Positions 12,003 through 22,099 of a stretch of 64,000 nt of DNA are shown here, piece after piece. Below the pieces are notes generated by a model. The model was not told where the DNA came from. It saw nothing but the letters and a program-made list of their open reading frames with translations, and searched no databases. The DNA is from Nectonema munidae (lineage: Eukaryota; Nematomorpha; Nectonematoida; Nectonematidae): assembly GCA_030549495.1 (NCBI GenBank), contig JAUIRK010000763.1:124001-188000 (forward strand). The letters are read 5' to 3'. A program made the position numbers and the translations under genes. The stretch's first letter is position 1, and every line of letters starts with the position of its first letter.

Positions 12003-12840
12003 AAACGGGTGAGACTTTTTACCCAAATACACCAATCAAAACAAAAGAATTATTCTTAGCATAAAACTAACATAAATTATAAATTTTAATTTATATTATA
12101 AAAAATTAACAAATAATTTAAACCATTAAAATAATAAGTAGATTTTTGAGAAAAAAAGATTTACATCTAATTACTTGCGTTTTAAAAAAGAAAGAAAAAT
12201 CATGTTTATTAAAATAAGAAAAATTTCTTCTACTACACTCAGAACAATAATTTTTTCCCCATTTTTATTTTCTTTTGAAAAAAGAAATAGGAAAGTTTTA
12301 TCTTCATCAACTAGTTCTTTCAAGATCTCATTCTTATTTAAAATCAAACCAGTTATTGAGTCATTCGGGACTTCTGTTGAGATAACAAAATAAACTTTAT
12401 TTAATAAAACTTTAGTTCGTACCGTCTTTAAACAATTCTCTTTCTTTAATAACTTTTCTGCTTTAACTAAACTTTCGTTGTCAAGAAAAGGGAGCATATA
12501 TGCTTTTTGGAGAGTTTGTTGGATGTAACTTTAACATCTTTAAGAATTGTAGTTGCTCTATTTGTCAATTCTTCTATTTTTAAAGTTTCTGATTTAATAT
12601 ATAAAGTATTTTCTTTATTTAATTTAAAGTTTTTCACTTCTGCGGCATATGTGGATGTAGAAGTTATGAAAATTGTGCATTGATCAATGTGATTCTCATA
12701 ATTAGTATTATGTATGACTTTTTATTTTATGCATTTATCTGATACATTTTTAATTTCAAGTTCTTGTTTGTAAATAAAAAAATATATCTGTGTATTTATG
12801 TGTATTGGGATATATTTGGGTGAGTAAAAAGTCCTACCGG
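12003..12840 (-). mobile_element. unclassified element with imperfect terminal inverted repeats and a broken lysine-rich ORF
   Basis: The left end GAGACTTTTTACCCAAATAC and the right end, read on the other strand, GGACTTTTTACTCACCCAAA form an imperfect inverted repeat about 830 bases apart. Between them the minus strand carries a low-complexity, K-, E- and L-rich coding relic (108 codons open at 12171-12497, with a related frame upstream to about 12650). Segments include L-P-F-L-D-N-E-S-L-V-K-A-E and V-I-S-T-E-V-P-N-D-S. I do not recognise the family and cannot assign it to a transposon class. The end motif CTTTTTACC also occurs at 19880, which suggests further fragments. It is old and broken. 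Confidence 0.4.
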
Positions 12841-12867
12841 TTCCATAACCAATATCAGAGAAAAGAG

Positions 12868-13023
12868 CAGTTGGTTAGTTGGTTGGAGATATCAAAGCAC
12901 TTTCAGCCGTAAGGCTATATGCTCGCATTATGCTTAAAATGGTTAATCACAGTTTTTGTGAATTTCTTTTTAGAGTTGGGAGCCTTGGGGATCGAACCCT
13001 TGACCTTCAACTGTTAAGCATAA
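12868..13023 (-). repeat. tRNA-derived SINE-like sequence, second copy
   Basis: On the minus strand the head reads GAAGGTCAAGGGTTCGATCC (B box at about 12988-13000), close to the block at 10.88 kb. The distal part at 12868-12905 has GGTTGGAGATATCAAAGCAC, shared with 11980-12000. The A-box half is not clear. Confidence 0.5.
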
Positions 13024-13139
13024 CAGTTTTTGATTTAAATAATAATCATTATGAGTAGAGACCATTTTAAGAAAACAGAGACAATATGAAAATTTTGAAC
13101 TTTGATTATACGAAGGAATAAGAGTTCTTACTCAACAAA

Positions 13140-13562
13140 CAGTGGCGATTTTAAAGGAGAGCTAGAGGGGGCCAAGCCCAATAGTTTTTTTGCTTGTCCG
13201 AATGTTGCCCCTCTCATTTTATATCATGAAGTAATTTTTAATGCAACCTCTTTTGGATATTTCCTGAATATTTTAAAATAAAATTATTGTGAATTTCATT
13301 TTTATTTGAACAAAACTATATAGAATACTTCTTGTAAAAGGATAATTAAACAAAAAAACTTTTAAAAATATCTATATTTGCTCATTTTATTTCAAAGAAA
13401 AAATTTTGAGATTTAAAAACCCCTAGCAAAATTTCAATCTTTCTAAATACAAAAAACCGAGCTATATCTGAATTTGACAGGCCATATTTGCGTTAAATGT
13501 TATCTAACAAAACATTGACCCTCAGACAGCCCCACACTTTTAAAATTTTTAAATCGTCACTG
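13140..13562. mobile_element. hAT-type MITE (423 bp)
   Basis: Ends are CAGTGGCGATTTTAAA on the left and TTTAAATCGTCACTG on the right, a clear terminal inverted repeat of about 15 bases with the CA(G)TG ends of the hAT superfamily. The 8 flanking bases are TCAACAAA on the left and CCAACAAA on the right, an 8-bp target duplication with one mismatch. There is no transposase inside. Confidence 0.75.
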
Positions 13563-15297
13563 CCAACAAAGTTGATAAATATCAAATATTTAGAAGAATT
13601 GTCAAAGTCATATTTGAAGTATGTAAAAGACTAAGATCATGAAGCTCCAAATTAGGGTAATTATAGTGTATTTTAACAGTTTTTAATTATTTTTGAATAT
13701 CTCTTTTATGAACGATCACTCAATTTTAACTATATTCTTAACATCTTCTTAAGTCAAAATTTTAACATCATGAGGAGAATAAGAGCGAGTTTAGTACCCT
13801 TATAAAATCTTTGCTTCTAAAAACAAGTAAGTTTTCTATGAACATAGTTACTAATGTATTCAATAAGTGTGCCTTTCCTGAGACCAATTCTTTAAAAATT
13901 GATATAGGATCTGTTTACCATAATAGCAATAATGAAAATAAATTATGTCTGCCATTAATATAAAATTGCAATGATAAATAATATGAGGGATATTTTTTTT
14001 TTATTTTATTTTATTTTTTATCTTTATTTTACCCAAGTTTTTCTTTTGAACTACTTGCTTAGCATTTATTAATTTATTTGGACATTTCTGTCAATATACA
14101 GTTGTAAAAATGTAAATCCTAAATGGATTCCTTAAATATATTATTTTCTGTCTTTCTAGTTTTTTTTCTATGTCAAAAGGTAGGCGTTTCTATATTTTAA
14201 TTTTTTTTATTGTTCTATATAATCTTTTTTGGATAATAAATTAATGAAATTGTAATATAAGTTCGTATTTTTTGCTGATTAATAATTATATCAGATGGCT
14301 TAATTAAAGGACTTATAAATAATGCAGATTTATTATAAATTTAATGGTCAATGCCTTCAAAATTTGATAAATATATAACTTATTTACTAGGGTAACCTTC
14401 AATCTTCACATTCCTTTTTAATATTCAATTTGGCCTCATGACAATAATATCTTACGTTAGAGATTTGAGAAATTCGAGTCGGTTAGTTCGGGCGCCGAAA
14501 ATTCGAATTAACAGGTTGGATACGGTTTGAAAATTTAAACTTTTTCGGTTCGGTTTGAATACCAGTAGCATTCAATCTTAATTAATTTTGTTGCTTATTT
14601 TTATTGTTTCCTTATTTAATTTGTAATTTATTTACAAATTCTGAATTATAATTATCATACTATTTTACCAGCTTTGTTTAGTCCCAGTTTTCTGGCGTAA
14701 GCCGGATTACCAAGAGAGACTAATAATAAATAGTTAACCCATTTTGTTCCAAACCTATACTTGAACTAGTAATTGTTTAAAACTTTAGCCATTTTTCATT
14801 AGATATATATATTTATAAAAATTTTAATACAATGTTTATAAAATACTTTGATCTATTAAAATTATAAGCGTCCTTAAATAAGAGAGTTGGTACAATGTGA
14901 TGTCTATTTAAGCATTTTTATTTTAAAAACATTATTTTTCTGTTTATTGAATAATTTAAATTTAAATGTTTTAATTTGTACTCTATTTGAATATTAATAT
15001 AACTGACTAGTTAAAATATTATAAATGTAAAGATTCAAAACGCCCTTTTTCAAGGCATACAAACTTTACAATACCATCTTGTTTTAAGCGACAAACTTCA
15101 TTTTAATTGGTTTCAAACTTTTTTTGAAATTGTCCAAATGGGTTAGCCCTAATGCTTTCTAAACAGATGGAATATTTCTTGTCGTAAGATTTGAAGTTCT
15201 CAAATAATGGATTGTTATATTTCTTATAAATTCTAATAAATAACATTTTTCATCGTTTATTATTTGATTTATTCTTCATGAACTTACTAACGATGTA
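13563..15297. other. intergenic AT-rich sequence
   Basis: No exon recognised. TTAACCCATTTTGTTCCAAAC at 14736 and, inverted, GTCCAAATGGGTTAG ending at 15147 may be the ends of one longer (about 410 bp) TTAA-type palindromic element. Confidence 0.4.
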
Positions 15298-15957
15298 TTA
15301 ACCCATTTAGGACCAAATGTGCGTAAAAGGAACCGACCACCACTTTTTCCTTTTATTGAAATCCTATACCTATTGATAAATCTATCAAGCATATCAACTC
15401 CTCCCATTCCTTTATAATAACTAAAGTATAGCTTAGGTTTTCCTTTTAACAAAATTGACTGAATCTATTCCATCAAAATTACTTTCCATTGTCACAACGC
15501 TGTTATCCAACCATCTTACAAAAAAATTCTTTTGTTTCATCAAACTGCCAATTATAAAAAGAACGAGCATGTTTCTTCATTTCCTTATTGTCTAAAAGTG
15601 GACCTTTTTTTGTTCTGTTGATTCTGTATGTACTTGAAGCTCTAAATTTTAAAAGTCTTAATTTAACAAATAAATCGCAAGAAAAAGAAGTTAAAAATAT
15701 CACATGTTCTGTTGCTATATCACATATTTGAAAAGATTAAATACAACTCTCGATCCCAGTAACAAAATGACCTCTTCAGTATTATCTGCATTATTTGTAT
15801 GAAACTTGTAGCAATAATCATCAAAGCTGTATGGTATCCAATTTTTATATCCAAATCTTGTTGGTTTATCTCTAATGAATTGTTTTGATGAGTTTATATA
15901 AAAGTATTTTACCATAGCTTTTCTATTTAAAGACTTTCGTGAAAAATTCCCCATTGT
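15298..15957 (-). mobile_element. piggyBac-type transposase relic, catalytic-domain part
   Basis: Minus-strand blocks in order: K-Q-F-I-R-D-K-P-T-R-F-G-Y-K-N-W (15865-15820), the family's K-x-x-K-P-x-K-x-G-x-K-x-W motif; then R-I-N-R-T-K-K-G-P-L-L (15640-15600), the K-x-x-P-L motif; then Y-K-G-M-G-G-V-D-M-L-D-R and Y-R-I-S-I-K-G-K (15410-15345), the G-G-V-D catalytic motif. The blocks are in different frames with stops between. The relic ends at TTAACCCATTTAGGACC (15298-15314), the same terminal sequence carried by the short palindromic elements of the window. Confidence 0.8.
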
Positions 15958-17143
15958 TGGTAAGAAGAATTCAATTTATTCATTATAGGTCGCATTTTAA
16001 CAATCTTGTTATTTTTATTGAGCTTTGTATTATTTGTTAAATGAATATTAACGATTATGAATATTTATGATTATGCCTCCAAGAGGCCCTAAGCATTTAA
16101 GACTTTGGTGCCCACGTTGTGTGATTAAAATATAAAAATAATGAACCACCCAAAATTTTATTCATCAATATTAAACAAAACTAGCAATAAAAAAGAGTTG
16201 AATCTAATACTAATTGAACTTTGGCTAACTGTACACCGCTGAACTATATAAAATCTTTTGTTTCAAATGTAATTTTAAAATTTCTGTAAAGTGTAGCACT
16301 TATCTCTGATAAATTTTCATATGGTTGAATCGTTGACTATGTGATTTTTAAATCAGAATCGTACTAGGTCTTTTTCTGTCAATCGGAATATCACTAGTAA
16401 ATACAATTGAAAAGTTTTTACCTTGACCCTTCCGATCGCCAAAAATATTTCTCTACCAATAATATAATATTTTGGGGTCTTTCGACTATACCCGGATATT
16501 CTTAAATAAAAAATATTAAATTTTGACGATTTACAAAATCGCTTACTTATCCAGTAACTATTATAACTATATTAAATGTCAGTATTTTCTTCCTAAATTC
16601 GGATGTCGACCTATACAAAGAGTCCACGTATAAACCGGCATATTTGGTAAATGGTAATTAGGGAGAAGCTATATATTTCGGGGGTATATAACATCAGCAT
16701 ACACACACACTTGTTTTGAGCAGAGTAGATTTCGGTGGGTTTTACCGGACCCAAATCTTTGGGGGTTTAAACGGGTTATTCGCATAAAATATTATGGATG
16801 AGGGTTTTCTACACATGTCTCTTGTATTTCTATAATTACACTTTTCACGTTTTGCACTGATGGTTTGAACACTGAAGTAAAAAAAGGTCTAAAGCTTAAT
16901 CTTACACAATGTTTTTCAATGCTGATATCAAGGAATGCATTTTTTTATGTTTCGCTCATAAGTGCATTTTTAAGTACCACTGCAATTACATACCTGTTTT
17001 AATGCAAAACATATTTACAAAAAGATTTTTCGCACAGTTTTGCAATATTAGAACTAGTGATAATACCTACTAGTTTTGAAAACAATTGCTTCTCTAGTTT
17101 TTATTTGCCACAATATTTCAATAAAATTAAAAAAAATTATAAT

Positions 17144-17275
17144 TTTAAACCTTTCAGGATCAGTGTGACTCCGGCGTACAAACAAATAAAAATCGCCTGC
17201 TTCAAGTATATAAAATTCCATTTGAAAAGATAACAGACGATTAGTCTTCAAATTTCTGCTTCTTAAAGGGCTAAA
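17144..17275. repeat. TTAA-type palindromic MITE copy
   Basis: Left end TTTAAACCTTTCAGGATCAG, right end TTCTTAAAGGGCTAAAA. The interior has AAATCGCCTGC and AACAGACGATTAGTC, the two halves of the shared core. Confidence 0.65.
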
Positions 17276-18434
17276 ATCCCGAAACATATGAGTGAAAAAC
17301 ATTGCATTCTTTGTGGTATTCTATTGATTGCCTTTACAATGAACCGATTTTTATTTTGCTAATCTATAGGTTTGGACGTGGGTTAGAGTCTATTTCCGAG
17401 ACTGATGGTTGTCCCCATTAAATTTTGCTCGGTGCTGGTTTACCCAAGCTACCTACCCAAGAGGGCATGCGTAACAAATTTATTACTCGCGCGCAGGAAT
17501 CAAACACATGCACGAATACACATATATTTTTTTCGCAATTGGTTATGCCATCAATAGTTTGATACGATGGTGGATGTTTAATATAAAGCGTATACTCGTA
17601 TATACATTGTCAGGCATATATGTACTTATATTATTTGTATTTGCAAGTAATATACTTCTTGATTCATCCAGATAATGAGTTTTACTGACCCATTTAAAAG
17701 TTTACTCTCTTTTCTATATGGTGTACGCGCAAAGTAGCCGTCGTCATTTGTGAAAGTGTCTACGTTTATACGTGTTGTCGTATTTCTTCTACTTAAATTT
17801 ATGTGCTCTGCATGACGATAGAACAGTAATATTTACTTTGTATTCGCGGCGTCACTCGCCATAAATCTTCAATAGCAAGTCGCCTTACTCTTCCTTCGTC
17901 CAACTAAATTTCCCTTTTTACCTTTAGTTAGAGGGACCGAGAAATGCATTTTGTTTTTCGCAAAGATGAGTTCTTTCACATGCTTGTTTAGCAGTACACA
18001 ATTTGCTTTGCAACACTCCCTTGTCTTTAAATAGCCTGCCTGTAATCCTCTTTCACCTCGCCTTAAGAAGCTTAGTTGTATATCTTCTATTTTATTCCTT
18101 CTGTTTTTGTCATCATTTTTGTATCTTAACGCAAAACTTCATACATGATGTTTTCAACGTTGTAGCTGTTTTCTTTTCGAAATCACAAATATCGTATGGA
18201 AATTATTCTTTTATTCTTGGTAAATTTTATAATTTTTTCTAACCGTTTTCTCATTCATTCTTCTTTATTTATTGAGTTTGGAGCTAAGGATGTTTTATAA
18301 TTTAGAATTTTTTCATCTTTATTTTTAAACCTTATTTGGTTTTTTAATCTGATTCTTTTGAATGAATCTTCATATAACTTAAAGCAGACGCTTTTTATTC
18401 CGTTGGTCAGGCGTGACGCATTATGCTTGAAATG

Positions 18435-18558
18435 GTTAGCCCCTTTTGGACCAGTGGGTGTTAGTAAAATGGAAATTATCTGCTTTAAATCTATAAAATT
18501 CAATTAAAAATGGAAGTAGAAGAATAGCCTTCAAAATTCAGTTCGTCAAAGTGCTAAT
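18435..18558. repeat. TTAA-type palindromic MITE copy
   Basis: Left end GTTAGCCCCTTTTGGACCAG, right end TTCGTCAAAGTGCTAA, with CTGCTTTAAATCTATAAAA inside. More diverged than the other copies. Confidence 0.55.
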
Positions 18559-20163
18559 GCTGAAAATACTCTTTTTTTTGAAAACTGAAATGAGCTAATG
18601 ATTAATAGTTTAAATCAAAAACAAACCACTATTTTTAAATGGCATAGTCCATCGTAACCAATTTTCACTTTTAAAAGATCAGTCTTAGTTAGAGCATCCA
18701 CTATGTATTCAGTAGATTCTCAAAAAGGAACGATTACACCATTTCGATTATTCTTGATTTAAATCGCAAACGACTTCAGTAATCGCAATTTAATTCCACT
18801 GAAAGTAAGAGTTTGTTTGCGCTCTTTTTAAGAACATTGGTCATAAATGTGTTAAAAAATTTTATTAGTCGATTTAGTCAATGAGAAAATACTTTTGATA
18901 ATTTTGCAACACAAGTGTGTTCTTAGCTGTACAAAATCTACACATGTTTTTTAAAAAATCTTACTTATTAATTGACACATTTGTACATGATGTGCTTTTC
19001 TTAAGTGAAGCAAAAAATGAAAGCATTTGAAATAATATTGATGTGTTTGACAAGCACTTCTCCTTATTTATTTCTTGACATTTATGAATGACTACGACAA
19101 GATATTTCTTACATATGATAGGTTTCAAGTATTTTTGATTTCAATAAGGAAAGTTAATTATGAAGACAGACGAATTGATGAAAGAATATTATAATGTACA
19201 TTTTATACACCTAAATATTGAGGAAGTAGTTTAATTTATACATTCATATAATCTCATTTATAAATTTTATAAAGTAAAAAATGTTTTTTTTAATTTGAGA
19301 ATATACGGTAAAAATGCAGCGACATGAACATGGGTAAATAGTAAAAAAAATCAAAATCAATATTAACAAAGTTTCTCTTTTTTAGTATTTGGAGAACATA
19401 TTTCACTTATAGGTGGTTCATGTTGAATGTAAGCGATGAACTTTCTCCTTTTTCTAATGAATGCCATTATTGACTTTTTTCGATTTATCTGATTTAGTCA
19501 TTTTCTCTACACATAACATATCCTGATGTTAGTTGCATTGTCTTGTCGTGATTGTGAAGAGCAGGGAAGATTTTTATCAGTTTTTGATGCAAATTCTTCC
19601 TTTTGCTAGCTCATTTCTATTGGGATTTTCATACTTCAATGCGCTCACACCCTCGTGTTAGCAGCAACAATGTGCTTATCACGTCGTTTTCATGCAACAC
19701 TTTTCCTCCTTGTGTGTACCACTACCATGTTTTCCAATTTTCATCATGCTATACTGGAATTATTGTGACTGAGATTTTCTCTCAGCGCAGCAATTATCTA
19801 TTTTGCAATCAGTGGTTTTGCTGAGCACAATGCTAGGCAGTACTAAACTCTGATGCTCACGATTTAGTGCTTTTATTGGTATGACTTTTTACCAAAATAA
19901 ACCGAAACTTTCTCAAAACATTCCTAAAATAAAAAATATTTTTTTTGTTTTTTTTAAACGAATTTTTTGATTTTAAATCCTAACTAGTTAAAAACATTAA
20001 AATACATTGCATTTTTTCCCTTAATATCACCTCAAATTTTTTTATGTTTAAAATTTTGTTTAAAAACATTTGTATTTTTGAAGAATTTCTTTAAAGCCTC
20101 TTCCCCTCTGGTATTTAAAATCGAAAAAATAATTTAGTTCATTTATGAAAGTTAAACTTTTGT

Positions 20164-20301
20164 TTAACCCATTTAAGGCCAAGCAAAGCAGACGATATCT
20201 TAAAAAACGCAGACGATTTATATTCAAAGTCATTGAAAAAAGCAGACGAAGATGAAATTACTTATGTTCCAAAATAGGAACATTGGCCGTAAATGGGTTA
20301 A
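20164..20301. repeat. TTAA-type palindromic MITE, well preserved copy
   Basis: Runs from TTAACCCATTTAAGGCCA to the inverse TGGCCGTAAATGGGTTAA, an 18-base terminal inverted repeat with one mismatch, with TTAA at both outer edges. Three GCAGACGA cores lie inside, near 20189, 20210 and 20241. Confidence 0.85.
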
Positions 20302-20569
20302 AGTTGTTTTTATTTTTAAATGTTAAAACACAGTTTTAGATATATGCATTAATTCTCAATAAGTCGGTTTTGGCTAGAGCTCTTTGAATGGCTGAACTAA
20401 GGAAAATTTATTTCGACTTTCATTTTAAAACCTTTATAAACTGTAACACAAACATGCTAAATCAGACTTTTGAAAAGCGAAACTAAGTTTTTCACTATTA
20501 ACGAAGTTTGTAAAGTAATAATTGTAGATGCATCACTTTTATTTTTCTATTAGCGATGAAACATGTAGT

Positions 20570-20673
20570 TTAACCGGATAATGACCAGAGCTGACTATTT
20601 TGCGTTTTAAATGCTTTTTATTACAAATCTACTTCGATAGCAGTTATCGTTGGCTTATTCTGGTCTTTACTGG
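20570..20673. repeat. TTAA-type palindromic MITE copy (GACCA subfamily)
   Basis: Starts TTTAACCGGATAATGACCAGA and returns as GGCTTATTCTGGTC at 20651-20664. The right outer end has decayed into a GC-richer stretch that is open to 20800 on + without recognisable motifs. Confidence 0.5.
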
Positions 20674-21047
20674 TAAGGTAACGCCTCCGTTGATCACCGA
20701 GACTAGTATACAGCCTATTTCTAGGACCCTGGAGCGAAATGTCCTTCGTCAAGCCGATGAGTTAAGGGGTTTAGTTCGAACTGTATCACTCCTGTTTTGA
20801 TTTTATGGTTTGGCACACTTTACCTTTAAAATTAAAAATTTTAATACGCCAAATAGACCTGGAAAAAGAAAAATCTATGCTTGGTCTTTTTCTGGGTTTA
20901 GCTGAACTTAATTTTAATTTTAGAATATTTGTATTGTTAAAAGGGGCATACAATATTTTATGTTTTTTAACGTTGTGAATTTCCTAAAAATCAATTGTCT
21001 TGCTCTTTAATTACTCTCAGATCGCATCTGTCTACTACGTGAAAAAA

Positions 21048-21121
21048 CATTGTATATATAATAGATCGTTCTTTTAAGAGAATATATAATATGTATATAT
21101 AATAGATCGTTCTTTTAGATC
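21048..21121. repeat. short direct repeat of two units
   Basis: The unit TGTATATATAATAGATCGTT plus CTTTTA occurs at about 21051 and again at about 21091, a 40-base period. Confidence 0.75.
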
Positions 21122-21636
21122 AGAGCTAAATTATTCTTAAAAGAACATATCAAATTTATGACAAAAAATTTTTTTTTATATATATATATTTTTTTTAAAT
21201 CGCTGCGCTTTCACATTCACAAATTTTATAGAAACGAACACGACATTTGTAAAATGCTTTAAGCAATAAAGGATTCTCATTTGTTCCTTTTTGTGTACGA
21301 AGTCATACAAAAAATGATACACCATTTTGCAGGATCGTTTTTATTGACCAAAAAACTTGGAAAAGATTTTCTCGATAATACAAAGTATCCTTTAAAAAAT
21401 TATAAAAAGTTTGTGTCACAAATCTTTTATAATTTTAAAAATGTCACCTTAGTAAGAAAAGATAAGTTAGAAATTTTTTTTTATATTTTTAGAAATTGTA
21501 AAATACATAGTTTTTAGGAAGAGATTTACTTTTTTGGGTAGATCTATTTAAAAAATGATTAAACTAAGCTCCACTATCGCTTTCTATAATTATTAGTTTC
21601 CTATAATTACTTTGAATTATAGGTGACTTGAGATAT

Positions 21637-21785
21637 GATCAAAATAATCAGGCAATATCTAATGTAAAGCAGAAGCTTTTTTATTTTTAAATTTACCAAA
21701 ATAGTCTGCGTTTGTTTATGCTCTTTGATACATATCATCTGCTTCACATTATATAGCGTCTGATTATTCTGGTCGTTATTGCGAT
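21637..21785. repeat. TTAA-type palindromic MITE, internal part
   Basis: GATCAAAATAATCAGGCAATA on the left pairs with GTCTGATTATTCTGGTCG on the right. The GCAGAAGCTTTTT and CATCTGCTTCACATT blocks match the 27.8 and 49.9 kb copies. Terminal TTAA boxes are not preserved. Confidence 0.6.
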
Positions 21786-21942
21786 AAAAATCATAAATAT
21801 ATATATTAGAAAATTTTACTCTTCTGTAGTAGACTCTGTTCGTTAACCGGTTACTATCGGATTTTTGTGCGTTGGCATCGATCGCTAATCCTCCTTTCAA
21901 ATGATCTTTTTTTGAAGTTAAACGTGTTTTTATTCTTTGTAG

Positions 21943-22099
21943 TGTTTTTATGCCTATATTTACACTGGAGGCAGTGGCTTAAAAGTGCCTAAGTTGAATC
22001 AGGATTCTGATGGTGCTGAAATTGCTCAAGAAGAAAGTATAGGATCTGGCATGCTGTATCCTGATGATGAAGACGTCAAACCTGTGGTTTACGGATCCG
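21943..22099 (+). CDS. Sdc: syndecan ectodomain exon with SG attachment sites
   Basis: The end is firm: T-A-C-G-G-A-T-C-C-G|GTATAT, phase 1. It encodes G-G-S-G-L-K-V-P-K-L, then D-S-D-G-A-E-I-A-Q-E-E-S-I-G-S-G-M-L-Y-P-D-D-E-D and V-V-Y-G-S-G, three Ser-Gly sites with acidic residues nearby, as expected for heparan sulfate attachment. The start is less certain. TTCTTTGTAG gives 21943, but the AG at 21969-21970 (exon from 21971) would also keep the frame with a different incoming phase. Confidence 0.82.

Larger units (their letters stand above)
15958..21942. other. sequence upstream of the first recognised syndecan exon; no exon assigned
   Basis: The 5' syndecan exon(s) with the signal peptide should lie in or left of this stretch, but I found no convincing one. 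16660-16780 holds a TATATAAC box at about 16686 followed by a (CA)n run and a GC-richer segment, and 17380-18050 is richer in CpG than its surroundings; either could be a promoter or first exon, which is speculation. At 17480-17500 the minus strand has a B-box-like GTTTGATTCC, perhaps a SINE. 19600-19830 is open on + but shows no motif. Confidence 0.35.

Noticed and set aside
12175-12393. 72-codon + frame
   Set aside because: Antisense shadow of the lysine-rich minus-strand relic, with biased composition.
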